Shown here: piece after piece, positions 25,924 through 36,174 of the stretch
Position numbering within the stretch: the stretch's first letter is position 1
Layout: each line of letters opens with the position of its first letter
The notes under the pieces: generated by a model
The model's database searches: none
Seen by the model: only the letters and a program-made list of their open reading frames with translations
What the model was told of the DNA's origin: nothing
Translations under genes and position numbers: made by a program
Origin: Colwellia sp. E2M01
Lineage (GTDB): Bacteria > Pseudomonadota > Gammaproteobacteria > Enterobacterales > Alteromonadaceae
Assembly (NCBI RefSeq): GCF_018860585.1
Contig: NZ_JAHKPR010000069.1
Location: 1-59,915, forward strand
DNA length: 59,915 nucleotides
Direction of reading: 5' to 3'

Positions 25924-27150
25924 ATGAGACGTGTTGTTGTTACAGGAATGTCAGCTATAACAGCTTTAGGGCATAACTGGCTAGATTTTGAAAAAAACTT
26001 ACGCCAAAAACAAAATGCTGTTCGAATTGATGAAAAATTCAAAAGTATAGATGGGCTAAACACTCAACTATCTGCACCTATTTTAGACTTTGTTAAACCT
26101 GAACATTATAAACGTAAACAAATTCGTTCAATGGGTAGAGTTTCGTTAATGGCAACTACTGCTACAGAAACAGCTCTTAAGGATGCTAACCTTTTAAAAG
26201 ATGAATATTTTAAATCTGGTCGTATGGGTATTGCTTACGGCTCATCAATAGGCTCAACCGAGCCGATTATTGCTTTTGGTGATTTATTAAAGTCAGGTAA
26301 TATGCAAGGTGTTACAGCGACCAGTTATATTAAAATGATGAGCCATACTACGGCGGTAAATATCGGTGTATTCTTCGGTATTGCAGGTCGTGTATATACA
26401 ACAAGTTCTGCTTGTACATCAAGCTCACAAGCTATTGGCTACGCTTATGAAGCAATAAAATTTGGCAAGCAAGAGATAATGGTTGCAGGTGGCGGTGAAG
26501 AGCTTTGCCCAAGTGAAGTGGCCGTTTTTGATACCCTTTATGCTACTTCAACCAAAAATGATCAGCCTACACAAACTCCTCGACCTTTTGATAAAGATCG
26601 TGACGGCTTAGTTATCGGTGAAGGTGCATGTACCTTGATACTTGAAGAATATGAACATGCGGTAGCTCGCGGTGCTCACATTTATGCGGAGCTAGTTGGT
26701 TATGGCACCAACTCTGATGGTGTACATGTTACTCAACCAACCAAAGAAACCATGGCAAAAGCTATTACTGAAGCGATGGAAGATGCAGGCGTTTGCGCAC
26801 AAGATATTGGTTATGTTAATGCTCATGGTACTGCAACAGATAAAGGTGATATTGCTGAAACTCAAGCAACGGCTAACGCTGTTTCTAAAAACACCCCTAT
26901 TAGTTCATTAAAAAGCTATCTAGGTCATACCTTAGGTGCGTGTGGTGCAATTGAGTCTTGGGCTAGTATTTCAATGATGAATAATGGCTGGTTTTCACCA
27001 ACAATCAATTTAGACAATATTGACCCTGAATGTGGTGAATTAGATTATATTACTGGTGATGGTCGTATGATTGATACCCAATATGTTATGACCAATAACT
27101 TTGCTTTTGGCGGTATTAATACGTCGTTAATATTTAAACGATTTAATTAA
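25924..27150 (+). CDS. apeR: Beta-ketoacyl-ACP synthase ApeR
   Basis: A 408-residue FabF-like ketosynthase with C164 in TSSACTSSSQA, H301 in NAHGTATDKGD and H335 in LGHTLGACG, plus NNFAFGGIN at the C-terminus. It is the last gene of the first pigment operon, with an AAGAGG ribosome-binding site. ApeR ketosynthases are thought to start the chain, or to support ApeO/ApeC in an early condensation. A hairpin with an internal tandem repeat follows at 27229-27305. Confidence 0.9.
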   Translation: MRRVVVTGMSAITALGHNWLDFEKNLRQKQNAVRIDEKFKSIDGLNTQLSAPILDFVKPEHYKRKQIRSMGRVSLMATTATETALKDANLLKDEYFKSGRMGIAYGSSIGSTEPIIAFGDLLKSGNMQGVTATSYIKMMSHTTAVNIGVFFGIAGRVYTTSSACTSSSQAIGYAYEAIKFGKQEIMVAGGGEELCPSEVAVFDTLYATSTKNDQPTQTPRPFDKDRDGLVIGEGACTLILEEYEHAVARGAHIYAELVGYGTNSDGVHVTQPTKETMAKAITEAMEDAGVCAQDIGYVNAHGTATDKGDIAETQATANAVSKNTPISSLKSYLGHTLGACGAIESWASISMMNNGWFSPTINLDNIDPECGELDYITGDGRMIDTQYVMTNNFAFGGINTSLIFKRFN

Positions 27151-27228
27151 CATATCAATTAATCTGTAAATTAAATTCGTAGTTAAAGCTTGAACTTAAC
27201 TTCATACTTGACACCATAAGTAATCTTG

Positions 27229-27305
27229 AAGCGTATAAGTAATATTAAAATTAGTAACTTAGTAACTTAGTAACTTAATAACTTAATATTATTTATACGA
27301 CGCTT
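27229..27305. terminator. Imperfect hairpin between apeR and fadH
   Basis: 27229-27247 (AAGCGTATAAGTAATATTA) pairs with 27284-27305 with a small bulge. It lies between two convergent genes and may act as a bidirectional terminator, though there is no clean T tract. The loop holds four copies of an 8-bp tandem repeat. Confidence 0.45.
27253..27284 (+). repeat. 8-bp tandem repeat, 4 units
   Basis: AGTAACTT is repeated at 27253-27260, 27261-27268 and 27269-27276, and the fourth unit (27277-27284) has one substitution (AATAACTT). It is in the loop of the hairpin after apeR. Copy number may vary between strains. Confidence 0.9.
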
Positions 27306-27372
27306 ACTGCAGCTCAGTTATTCAGCTAAACCTGATCCAAACTAAAATATATTATATAAATTAATCAGGCGA

Positions 27373-29415
<2,043 letters not shown>

Positions 29416-29532
29416 TTATCAGGTGTATACTGACTAGCAATAACGAGATTGAGTTTTATTCTATTTATTGCCAAAATAGCTACGGATAAAAAGCAAACAA
29501 CAAACAAACACACATTATAAGGAATATAGTTC

Positions 29533-30132
29533 ATGAAAAAATTTAAACTAAAAAATAGTATTAATACTGCAGTGTTGTCATTATTAGCTTCTAGCTTGGT
29601 TGCTTGTATGTCAACTTCAGAGACTTCCTCTGCTCCACAAGACCCAAACTTTACTGAAGGGGCTAAGGTTGTTGCTCTAGTAAATATACATGCTGATTAT
29701 GCCAACAATCGTTTATATGCATTAAATTATCAAATGTCTAATTTAATCCCTATGTGTAGTGAGTTTGTTATTAAAGATATTGATGATAAAGAAATAGAAA
29801 TATCATACCAAGGTAAAACCTATAATTACTTATGGGACAAACATACACGCTCTGCAGGACAATCTTTAGAACAAAACTTTAAAACGTTTTTTGGCGAACG
29901 TTGTGATAGCGATAAAGTTGCACAATTAAGTGCAATTGACCAAGAAGGTATTGAAAAAGGCACACCATTACTTGGTATGAGCAAAGAAGGTATTACCTAT
30001 GCTATGGGTAAACCACCAATGCATGCAACACCTTCGCTAGATAACAATAGCTGGACTTATTGGGTAAATAGATGGTCAAGAAATATTCTAAAATTTGATA
30101 ATGAAGGTAAGTTAGAAAGCATTATTAAATAG
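29533..30132 (+). CDS. Putative lipoprotein of unknown function
   Basis: The 199-residue protein starts with a lipoprotein signal whose lipobox is LVAC (C25), followed by a Ser/Thr-rich linker. The C-terminal part, GMSKEGITYAMGKPP with a later WTYWVNRW, resembles the SmpA/BamE-like fold (a short helix then strands), but I do not recognise the whole protein. It has its own leader and a terminator at 30191-30223, so it is a single-gene unit between the two pigment operons. No link to pigment synthesis is shown. Confidence 0.72.
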   Translation: MKKFKLKNSINTAVLSLLASSLVACMSTSETSSAPQDPNFTEGAKVVALVNIHADYANNRLYALNYQMSNLIPMCSEFVIKDIDDKEIEISYQGKTYNYLWDKHTRSAGQSLEQNFKTFFGERCDSDKVAQLSAIDQEGIEKGTPLLGMSKEGITYAMGKPPMHATPSLDNNSWTYWVNRWSRNILKFDNEGKLESIIK

Positions 30133-30190
30133 TTACGAGCCTTTAGTTTAACGCTAAAGTTAAACATTAAAGTGTATTAGTAATCATTAT

Positions 30191-30223
30191 AAGGCAGTCC
30201 ATTAATAATTGGGCTGCCTTTTT
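30191..30223 (+). terminator. Terminator of the lipoprotein gene
   Basis: AAGGCAGTCC (30191-30200) pairs with GGGCTGCCTT (30211-30220) with one G-T pair, around a 10-base loop, followed by a T tract. Confidence 0.85.
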
Positions 30224-30325
30224 ATTTCTAATGCTAAAGAGGACGCTAGTCATAGATACATAAACGTATCGTCATAACAAAGCCACTACTGACCACTTAA
30301 ACTAAATATAACCTAACCTTTCTAA

Positions 30326-30799
30326 TTATTTATTTCGTTTTTTTCTCGGTTTTTTATGCTTAAGGTTTATTGAGATAATAGTGTCTTGTGTTACGTTTAT
30401 CACGCTGTCTTCAGGTGTTGGCTCTCCGCCAAACAAACTAGGATTATTTGAAAAACCTATCGGCTCAACAGGTATGTCACTTGATGACCTATCAAGAAAG
30501 CCATTATCGTTAAGATCTTGAAAAACTCTCAGTGCATATCGACCATTTTCTATATTAGAAAAGGTGAATTCAGCAATTCCTTGTTGATTTTCAGTACCTA
30601 AAAGAATTCTTTTTTTATCTATCAGTTGAGCTTGCATCCAATCCGTAGACTCAGCTTCTGCCAATAAAAACAACTCCATCATGATGACTTTATCTAATAC
30701 TTCTACTTTTTTAATATTTACGGTTAATTCTGAGGAAAAAGCGAGATTTGAACATATTGCAACGCAGACAATAGAAATAATTGTGGTTAACTTAATCAT
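30326..30799 (-). CDS. DUF2141 family secreted protein
   Basis: The 157-residue protein has a signal peptide (hydrophobic IISIVCVAICSNLAF) and a beta-rich domain with RYALRVFQDLNDNGFLD and EPIGFSNNP, typical of DUF2141. Function of the family is unknown; these proteins are exported and often sit next to pigment, sterol or lipid genes. The C-terminus is very basic (KHKKPRKKRNK). It is divergent from darA with only 71 bp between them, so a shared control region is likely. Confidence 0.8.
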   Translation of the reverse strand: MIKLTTIISIVCVAICSNLAFSSELTVNIKKVEVLDKVIMMELFLLAEAESTDWMQAQLIDKKRILLGTENQQGIAEFTFSNIENGRYALRVFQDLNDNGFLDRSSSDIPVEPIGFSNNPSLFGGEPTPEDSVINVTQDTIISINLKHKKPRKKRNK

Positions 30800-30825
30800 G
30801 AGCTTGTTTTATTTAGAACTTATTT

Positions 30826-30838
30826 GGGTATAATACCC
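30826..30838. promoter_or_regulatory. Palindromic -10-like element between DUF2141 gene and darA
   Basis: GGGTATAATACCC is a perfect palindrome containing a consensus TATAAT (30829-30834) for the plus strand. TTGTTT at 30804-30809 is a possible -35 at a long 19-base spacing. The start of darA is about 40 bases downstream, so this is the likely dar operon promoter; the palindrome could also be an operator. Confidence 0.5.
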
Positions 30839-30870
30839 GACTTAAATTTATTGAGCAATTATGGTGGTTA

Positions 30871-31830
30871 TTGGTGCGTAAAATCCTTGTTGTTAGCTAC
30901 TCACAAACAGGTCAGTTAACTAAAGTTGTAGACTCTATAATAGAGCCAATACTTAATGATGAACACATTCAAGTTGACTCTCTGACTATTAAACCTAAAG
31001 TAAAGTACCCTTTTCCGTGGCCTTTTTTTAAATTCTTTCAAGTTATGCCTGAATCAGTTTATATGAAGAAGGTCGAATTAGATGCAAGTACCTTGGTTAC
31101 CCGCTCGACAAAAAATACGACTAATCGAACCGATATAGAGAACAACGACTATGATTTAATTATTCTTTCATATCAAGTATGGTTTTTGTCTCCTTCACTA
31201 CCTATATCGAGTTTTTTACAATCAGACCAAGCTAAAAAGCTTTTTCATAACACCCCTGTTATGACTGTTATTGGTTGTCGAGGTATGTGGCTTACAGCTC
31301 AAGAAAAGATGAAATCATTATTAACTAATTTACAGGCTAATTTAGTTGATAATATTGTCCTTACCGATGAATGCGGTGCTGGATTTAGTTTTTTAGCTAC
31401 ACCTTTATGGATGCTAACAGGTAAAAAGAAACCGTTATCTTGGGTTCCTCCAGCAGGTATTTCTGATCAAGAGATTACACAAGCACAACGGTTTGGAGAA
31501 GCGTTAAACCAAAGATTACTCAAAGATAGTAATATAATTGAAACCCCAGTAATGAAAGGTTTAGGTGCCGTAAAAATTAATGAAAAATTAATTTTTAGTG
31601 AAAAAATAGGCCACCGCAGCTTTAAAATATGGGGAAAGATTTTAATGTTACTCGGTCCTCAGAACTCTTTCCGACGATATACCGGGTTATTTTTTTATTC
31701 TATGTTTTTACTTGCATTAATTGTTACAATTGTACCAATTACTGCGCTAGTGATTAAATTAATAACCCCTCTTTTTAAGAAAAAAATAGCAAGACAGAAA
31801 GCCTATTACGCACAACCATCAGGAGAGTAA
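30871..31830 (+). CDS. darA: Dialkylresorcinol condensing enzyme DarA
   Basis: The 319-residue protein matches the DarA family of dialkylresorcinol and flexirubin clusters: a flavodoxin-like start KILVVSYSQTGQL, then the characteristic YPFPWPFFKFFQVMPES. The family works with DarB in head-to-head condensation of two beta-ketoacyl chains to a resorcinol or cyclohexanedione ring. A C-terminal hydrophobic helix (about 272-296) followed by a basic tail suggests membrane anchoring. Start is uncertain: TTG at 30871 or GTG at 30874, neither with a strong ribosome-binding site. It is first of a six-gene operon. Confidence 0.83.
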   Translation: MVRKILVVSYSQTGQLTKVVDSIIEPILNDEHIQVDSLTIKPKVKYPFPWPFFKFFQVMPESVYMKKVELDASTLVTRSTKNTTNRTDIENNDYDLIILSYQVWFLSPSLPISSFLQSDQAKKLFHNTPVMTVIGCRGMWLTAQEKMKSLLTNLQANLVDNIVLTDECGAGFSFLATPLWMLTGKKKPLSWVPPAGISDQEITQAQRFGEALNQRLLKDSNIIETPVMKGLGAVKINEKLIFSEKIGHRSFKIWGKILMLLGPQNSFRRYTGLFFYSMFLLALIVTIVPITALVIKLITPLFKKKIARQKAYYAQPSGE

Positions 31831-31836
31831 AGCACA

Positions 31837-32982
31837 ATGGGAAAACGCGTTTTCATCAATAACATTTCAGCATTCTTACCAAACGAAAAAGTAAGCAATG
31901 CTGAAATGGAAGATATCATTGGAAAGATTTCAGGAAAGAAATCGAGAGCAAAATCGGTAATATTGCGTAGTAATGGTATAAAATCTCGTTATTATGCCAT
32001 CGACAAAAACACTGGTGAATATAACTATACTAATGCATCTCTTGCTGCAGAAGCTGTTAGAGGCTTATTTGATAATGAAGCCGAATTAAATTCAGTTGAT
32101 TGCTTAGTTGCAAGCACTTCTATGGCTGATCAAATAATGCCTAATCATGCTGTAATGGTACATGGCGAATTAAAAAACCCACCTTGTGAAGCTGTTTCTA
32201 CCTCGGGGATTTGTTTATGTGGACTTACCGCCTTGAAATATGCTTTTTTAAATATTAAAGCCGGTGAAAGTAGTAAAAGTGTTGTTGTTGCCAGTGAAGT
32301 TGCTTCAAGCATAATGCGTTCTGAAAAATTTGAAGCAGAAACAGAATTTAAATTAACTCAATTAGATGAAAAGCCTGAAATAGCATTTGAAAAAGATTTT
32401 CTTCGTTGGATGTTATCAGATGGCGCTGGCTCAGCTTTATTATCAGACAAACCTAACAGCGAAGGATTATCACTTGAAATTAATTGGATAGAGACGTTAT
32501 CTTTTGCTGATGAAATGGCTGCATGTATGTATGCTGGTGCTGAAAAAACAGATGGACACTTTCAAGGCTGGATGCGATTTACTGACGAAGAGCGTTCGCA
32601 ACAATCAATTATGTCGGTAAAGCAAGATGTAAAACTTTTAAACGATAACATTGTAGCCGTCACCGTAGAAAAAGCCTTATCCAAAATAAAAACAAAACGT
32701 GATATAAAACCAGAAGATTACACTTATTTTCTACCACATTATTCATCGCAGTATTTTAGAGAAAAGCTTTACGCAGGATTAGAAAACATTAACTTTAGTA
32801 TTCCTTATGAGAAGTGGTTTACTAATCTAACGCAGAAAGGAAATACGGGTTCAGCTTCTATTTTTATTATCCTTGAGGAGCTTTTCAATTCAGGGCAATT
32901 AAAGCCTGGGGATAAATTACTGTGTTATGTTCCTGAAAGTGGCCGTTTTTCAAGTGGTTTTATGCAACTAACAGTATCGTAA
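31837..32982 (+). CDS. darB: KAS III-like ketosynthase DarB
   Basis: The 381-residue thiolase-fold enzyme belongs to the FabH/KAS III group. The catalytic cysteine is in TSGICLCGL (C126, with C128 as an alternative), the histidine is H301 in FLPHYSSQYF and the asparagine is N336 in QKGNTGSAS. In dialkylresorcinol synthesis DarB joins two acyl chains. It sits 6 bases after darA. With an APE operon 4 kb upstream, the likely second chain is the aryl polyene acyl group, as in flexirubin-type pigments. Confidence 0.88.
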   Translation: MGKRVFINNISAFLPNEKVSNAEMEDIIGKISGKKSRAKSVILRSNGIKSRYYAIDKNTGEYNYTNASLAAEAVRGLFDNEAELNSVDCLVASTSMADQIMPNHAVMVHGELKNPPCEAVSTSGICLCGLTALKYAFLNIKAGESSKSVVVASEVASSIMRSEKFEAETEFKLTQLDEKPEIAFEKDFLRWMLSDGAGSALLSDKPNSEGLSLEINWIETLSFADEMAACMYAGAEKTDGHFQGWMRFTDEERSQQSIMSVKQDVKLLNDNIVAVTVEKALSKIKTKRDIKPEDYTYFLPHYSSQYFREKLYAGLENINFSIPYEKWFTNLTQKGNTGSASIFIILEELFNSGQLKPGDKLLCYVPESGRFSSGFMQLTVS

Positions 32983-32994
32983 GAGCAACATATT

Positions 32995-33399
32995 ATGAAA
33001 AAAGATCAAGTACCTCAAGATAGCTGTAAATCCTATGATGGCCATAAAAAGCTTATTTATGCCGTTGACGATACAGGACATTATCAAGGTGTACAGTCTT
33101 CAGGCTGGGAAGTTGAAGGTTTTGCCACAGAAATGGCTGTTCAACAACTAGATGAACAATTAAATGAAATGAAAGTGGCTTTAATTGCAGGTAAAGTTTC
33201 ACCTATTGCTTATTATTTACCATTTTTTCGATTTGACTTAATGTCTCTTGCTCATGCAACGGGCTTTTTTCAATGGCAAATTAAACGTCATATGAAAACA
33301 GATGTTTTTGCTAAGTTGTCTGTTAAAAAACTCAATAAATATTGTGAAGCGTTTAACGTTTCATTAGAAGATTTAAAGCAACCGGTTATTAAAGAATGA
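32995..33399 (+). CDS. Small protein of the dar/flexirubin-type operon, unknown function
   Basis: The 134-residue soluble protein has an N-terminal region with no recognised motif, a central SPIAYYLPFFRFDLMSLA stretch, and a C-terminal half (about 80-130) that looks like helices, with KLNKYCEAFNVSLEDL reminiscent of a helix-turn-helix. I recall similar small proteins in Bacteroidetes flexirubin clusters, but no function. The stop overlaps the next gene by 4 bases, so it is probably a partner of the BtrH-like acyltransferase. Confidence 0.7.
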   Translation: MKKDQVPQDSCKSYDGHKKLIYAVDDTGHYQGVQSSGWEVEGFATEMAVQQLDEQLNEMKVALIAGKVSPIAYYLPFFRFDLMSLAHATGFFQWQIKRHMKTDVFAKLSVKKLNKYCEAFNVSLEDLKQPVIKE

Positions 33400-34400
33400 A
33401 TGTGATTGAAAATAATATAAACCATCAGCAATCATCACACTGTGAATCAGGTGTGGTTGCAAACATGCTCAACTCTCAAGGAATGAATCTGTCTGAACCT
33501 ATGGTCTTTGGATTATCTTCTGCACTTACTTTTGTATACTTACCTATGATAAAAGTTGGCGGGCTCCCCTTGATTGCCTACAGAATGCCGCCTAAATCAA
33601 TTATTTCTGCCGTGTGTAAAAAATTAAACGTGAAAATGAATTCACAAAAATTCTCTACCCCTGAAGCAGGCATGAAAGCATTAGATAAAGCATTAAGTGA
33701 AGGCAAATTAGTCGGCTTGCAAACCTCTGTTTACTGGTTACCTTATTTCCCTGAAGATATGCGATTTCAATTTAACGCACATAACTTAACGGTTTATGGT
33801 AAAAATGAGCAAGGTGATTATTTAATTAGTGACCCTGTTTTTGAAGACGTTGTTACCTGCCCTGCTGAAGATTTAAAACGAGCACGTTTCGCCAAAGGTG
33901 TATTGGCTTCTAAGGGCTTAATGTACGAAATGACATTACCTACATCACCTGTTGAACTAGAGCCTCAGATCAGAGCAAGCATTAAAAAAACAGCTAAAAT
34001 GATGAATGGTCTTATATTGCCTTTTTTCGGAACGAAAGGTGTTAGGCACCTAGCCAAAAAAATTAGAACACTCAAAAGCAAACCGCAAAAAGAAGCCGCT
34101 TTATTCTTAGGTAACATAGTAAGAATGCAAGAAGAGATTGGTACTGGTGGCGCGGGGTTCCGTTTTATGTATGCAAGCTTTTTAGATGAAGCAGCAACAA
34201 TATTGGATGATAAAGCGTTATTCGAATTATCAAAATTCACTACTGAAATTGGTGATTTATGGCGTGAATTTGCAATGAAATCAGTATTATTTTGTAAAAA
34301 AAGAAAGAATGTATCAATAGATGATGTTGCTGCTAGCCTTGAAGTATGTGCCGATCAAGAAGCTATATTGCGTACAAAATTATTACAATGGAGTAAATAA
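33396..34400 (+). CDS. BtrH N-terminal domain-containing acyltransferase
   Basis: The 334-residue protein begins with a BtrH-type domain (about 8-175), then a helical C-terminal region (about 190-330). BtrH of butirosin synthesis transfers an aminoacyl group from an ACP to an aminoglycoside. A papain/C39-like triad can be proposed: C16 in SHCESG, H129 in FNAHNLTVYG and D146 in LISDPVF. I infer that it releases the aryl polyene acyl chain from its ACP and passes it to the dialkylresorcinol hydroxyl. The assignment to the family is by eye from motif spacing. Confidence 0.72.
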   Translation: MNVIENNINHQQSSHCESGVVANMLNSQGMNLSEPMVFGLSSALTFVYLPMIKVGGLPLIAYRMPPKSIISAVCKKLNVKMNSQKFSTPEAGMKALDKALSEGKLVGLQTSVYWLPYFPEDMRFQFNAHNLTVYGKNEQGDYLISDPVFEDVVTCPAEDLKRARFAKGVLASKGLMYEMTLPTSPVELEPQIRASIKKTAKMMNGLILPFFGTKGVRHLAKKIRTLKSKPQKEAALFLGNIVRMQEEIGTGGAGFRFMYASFLDEAATILDDKALFELSKFTTEIGDLWREFAMKSVLFCKKRKNVSIDDVAASLEVCADQEAILRTKLLQWSK

Positions 34401-34403
34401 GAT

Positions 34404-35129
34404 ATGAATCGCAACGTACTGGTAACAGGTTCAAGCAAAGGTATTGGTAAAGCTATTGCAATAAAATTAGCTGACATGGGCTTTAACATTTGCTTGCATT
34501 GCCGATCTGATCTTAGCAGCGCTCAACAAGTGGCTGATGAAATTACAGCTAAAGGCGTAAAAGCGACTATTGTACAGTTTGATGCTAGCGACAGAGAAGC
34601 AACCAAACAAGTACTTGAAGCGTATATTGCCGAACATGGTAGTTTTTATGGCATTGTTTGTAATGCAGGGATTTCTGCTGACACCGCTTTTCCGGCAATG
34701 ACAGATAACGAGTGGGATCGTGTAATTCATACCAATTTAGATGGTTTTTATAATGTGCTCCATCCTTTAGTAATGCCAATGGTAAGTGCCAGAAAAGGCG
34801 GCCGTATTATTACGATTTCATCGCTATCAGGTGAAGTGGGTAATCGCGGACAAGTTAACTACAGTGCATCAAAAGCAGGGATTATTGGCGCAACAAAAGC
34901 CTTAGCTCTTGAGCTTGCTAAACGAAAAATCACCGTAAATTGTGTTGCGCCTGGCTTAATAGAAACTGAAATGACTGACGATCTTCCCGTTGCTGATTTA
35001 AAAAATATGATCCCATTGAGAAGAATGGGTAAACCTGAAGAAGTCGCAAGTGCCGTGGCCTTTTTAATTTCTGATGGTGCAAGTTATGTGACAAGACAAG
35101 TTATTTCAGTTAACGGTGGCATAGCTTAG
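34404..35129 (+). CDS. fabG: 3-oxoacyl-ACP reductase, FabG type (probable ApeQ equivalent)
   Basis: A 241-residue short-chain dehydrogenase with GSSKGIG (9-15) for NADPH, NAG at 87-89, and the catalytic set N111, S140, Y153 and K157 in VNYSASKAG. It reduces beta-ketoacyl-ACP to the 3-hydroxy form before dehydration. It is the only ketoreductase in either pigment operon, while the position where ApeQ normally lies (between apeP and apeR) is empty. It therefore most likely serves the polyene synthase. Confidence 0.9.
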   Translation: MNRNVLVTGSSKGIGKAIAIKLADMGFNICLHCRSDLSSAQQVADEITAKGVKATIVQFDASDREATKQVLEAYIAEHGSFYGIVCNAGISADTAFPAMTDNEWDRVIHTNLDGFYNVLHPLVMPMVSARKGGRIITISSLSGEVGNRGQVNYSASKAGIIGATKALALELAKRKITVNCVAPGLIETEMTDDLPVADLKNMIPLRRMGKPEEVASAVAFLISDGASYVTRQVISVNGGIA

Positions 35130-35132
35130 CAG

Positions 35133-35987
35133 TTGGAAACTATCAAGCTCTTCATCGTATTTTTAATGTTTGCTGCTCAAAGTAGCTCAGCAACCGAAGA
35201 AAAATACTCAAAAGATTATCAAGCTACTAAACGCCCTGCCGATTATTCAATCGGTATGGGAGTATCAATGATGTCTATTCCTGACTATATTGGCTCAGAT
35301 CAATCACAGTTTTATATCGTTCCAACCCCTTATGTTTTTTACGAAAGCGATACGGTTGTTATTGATAGAAGTGTGTTTGAAGGTAACTTATTTAATCAAA
35401 AAAACTGGCATTTAACCCTAGATGCTTCCGGCTCCATTCCTGTTGATAGTGATGATAATGAAGCTAGAAAAGGTATGGATGATTTGAATTGGGTTGGTGA
35501 ATTAGGGCCATCGCTAGAATATTATTTTGTTGGTGATAACCGCTCACAAAATCGCACTTATCTTGATTTTTCTATACGAAAAGCAATTAATACGGATTTT
35601 AGAAAAATATCAGATACAGGTTGGACTGGACAATTTAGTTTAAATAATAAATATCAATTTAGATCAGGCGTGGCTCGAGGAGAGACAATTGTTGATAGCT
35701 CAATTGCCTTATTATTTCATTCAGATAAATATGCACAATATTTCTATGCTATTCCTACAGACAAAGCAACAATAACGAGAGAGGCATATAACGCTCAAGG
35801 TGGTTACGCCGGCGCCAGGTTATCTTTAGGTGCAACATGGAAAAGAGAACATATTTGGATAGGCTTATTCTCACGTTATACCTATTTAGGTAATGCTTCA
35901 TTCGAAAATAGCCCCTTGGTACGTTCGAATAACAATTTATTAGTGGGGATCTCTATCGCATATATATTTTTAAATAGCGATTACTAG
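35133..35987 (+). CDS. MipA/OmpV family outer-membrane protein
   Basis: The 284-residue protein has a signal peptide (KLFIVFLMFAAQSSSA) and a beta-barrel body with alternating aromatic strands, ending in AYIFLNSDY, and the MipA/OmpV start pattern YSIGMGVSMMSIPDYIGSDQ. It begins with TTG at 35133, three bases after the fabG stop; no better start exists. As last gene of the dar operon it may be the outer-membrane port or docking protein for the pigment, but MipA/OmpV proteins have several roles. Confidence 0.82.
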   Translation: METIKLFIVFLMFAAQSSSATEEKYSKDYQATKRPADYSIGMGVSMMSIPDYIGSDQSQFYIVPTPYVFYESDTVVIDRSVFEGNLFNQKNWHLTLDASGSIPVDSDDNEARKGMDDLNWVGELGPSLEYYFVGDNRSQNRTYLDFSIRKAINTDFRKISDTGWTGQFSLNNKYQFRSGVARGETIVDSSIALLFHSDKYAQYFYAIPTDKATITREAYNAQGGYAGARLSLGATWKREHIWIGLFSRYTYLGNASFENSPLVRSNNNLLVGISIAYIFLNSDY

Positions 35988-36007
35988 TTTTAACTAATCA
36001 CTAAAGG

Positions 36008-36046
36008 TAAAACTAAGATCTAAAACTAAGATCTAAAACTAAGCTC
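36008..36046 (+). repeat. 13-bp tandem repeat, 3 units
   Basis: TAAAACTAAGATC is repeated at 36008-36020 and 36021-36033, and the third unit (36034-36046) has one change (TAAAACTAAGCTC). It lies in the intergenic region after the MipA gene. It has no evident function. Confidence 0.9.
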
Positions 36047-36124
36047 TAAGCGCTAATAAGTCTCCAATCTATTTTTTAATAGTTGCTTTAAAAGTTACGC
36101 TTTATCAAGAATAATTAGTTAAAA

Positions 36125-36154
36125 AAAAGCCTTAGAAGTATCTCTAAGGCTTTT
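36125..36154. terminator. Bidirectional terminator between MipA and cytochrome c genes
   Basis: AAAAGCCTTAGA (36125-36136) and TCTAAGGCTTTT (36143-36154) form a perfect 12-bp stem with a 6-base loop. A tracts precede and T tracts follow, so it can terminate both the dar operon and the convergent cytochrome gene. Confidence 0.92.
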
Positions 36155-36174
36155 TATAGATTAACAATTAATAG

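Noticed and set aside
24166-27150. apeO and apeR as fabF/fabB housekeeping genes
   Set aside because: They are embedded in the pigment operon with an adjoining dehydratase and lipoprotein, and no fabD, fabG, acpP neighbours of the housekeeping locus are present.
27253-27284. Possible CRISPR-like array
   Set aside because: Units are only 8 bp, directly adjacent without spacers, and there are no cas genes.
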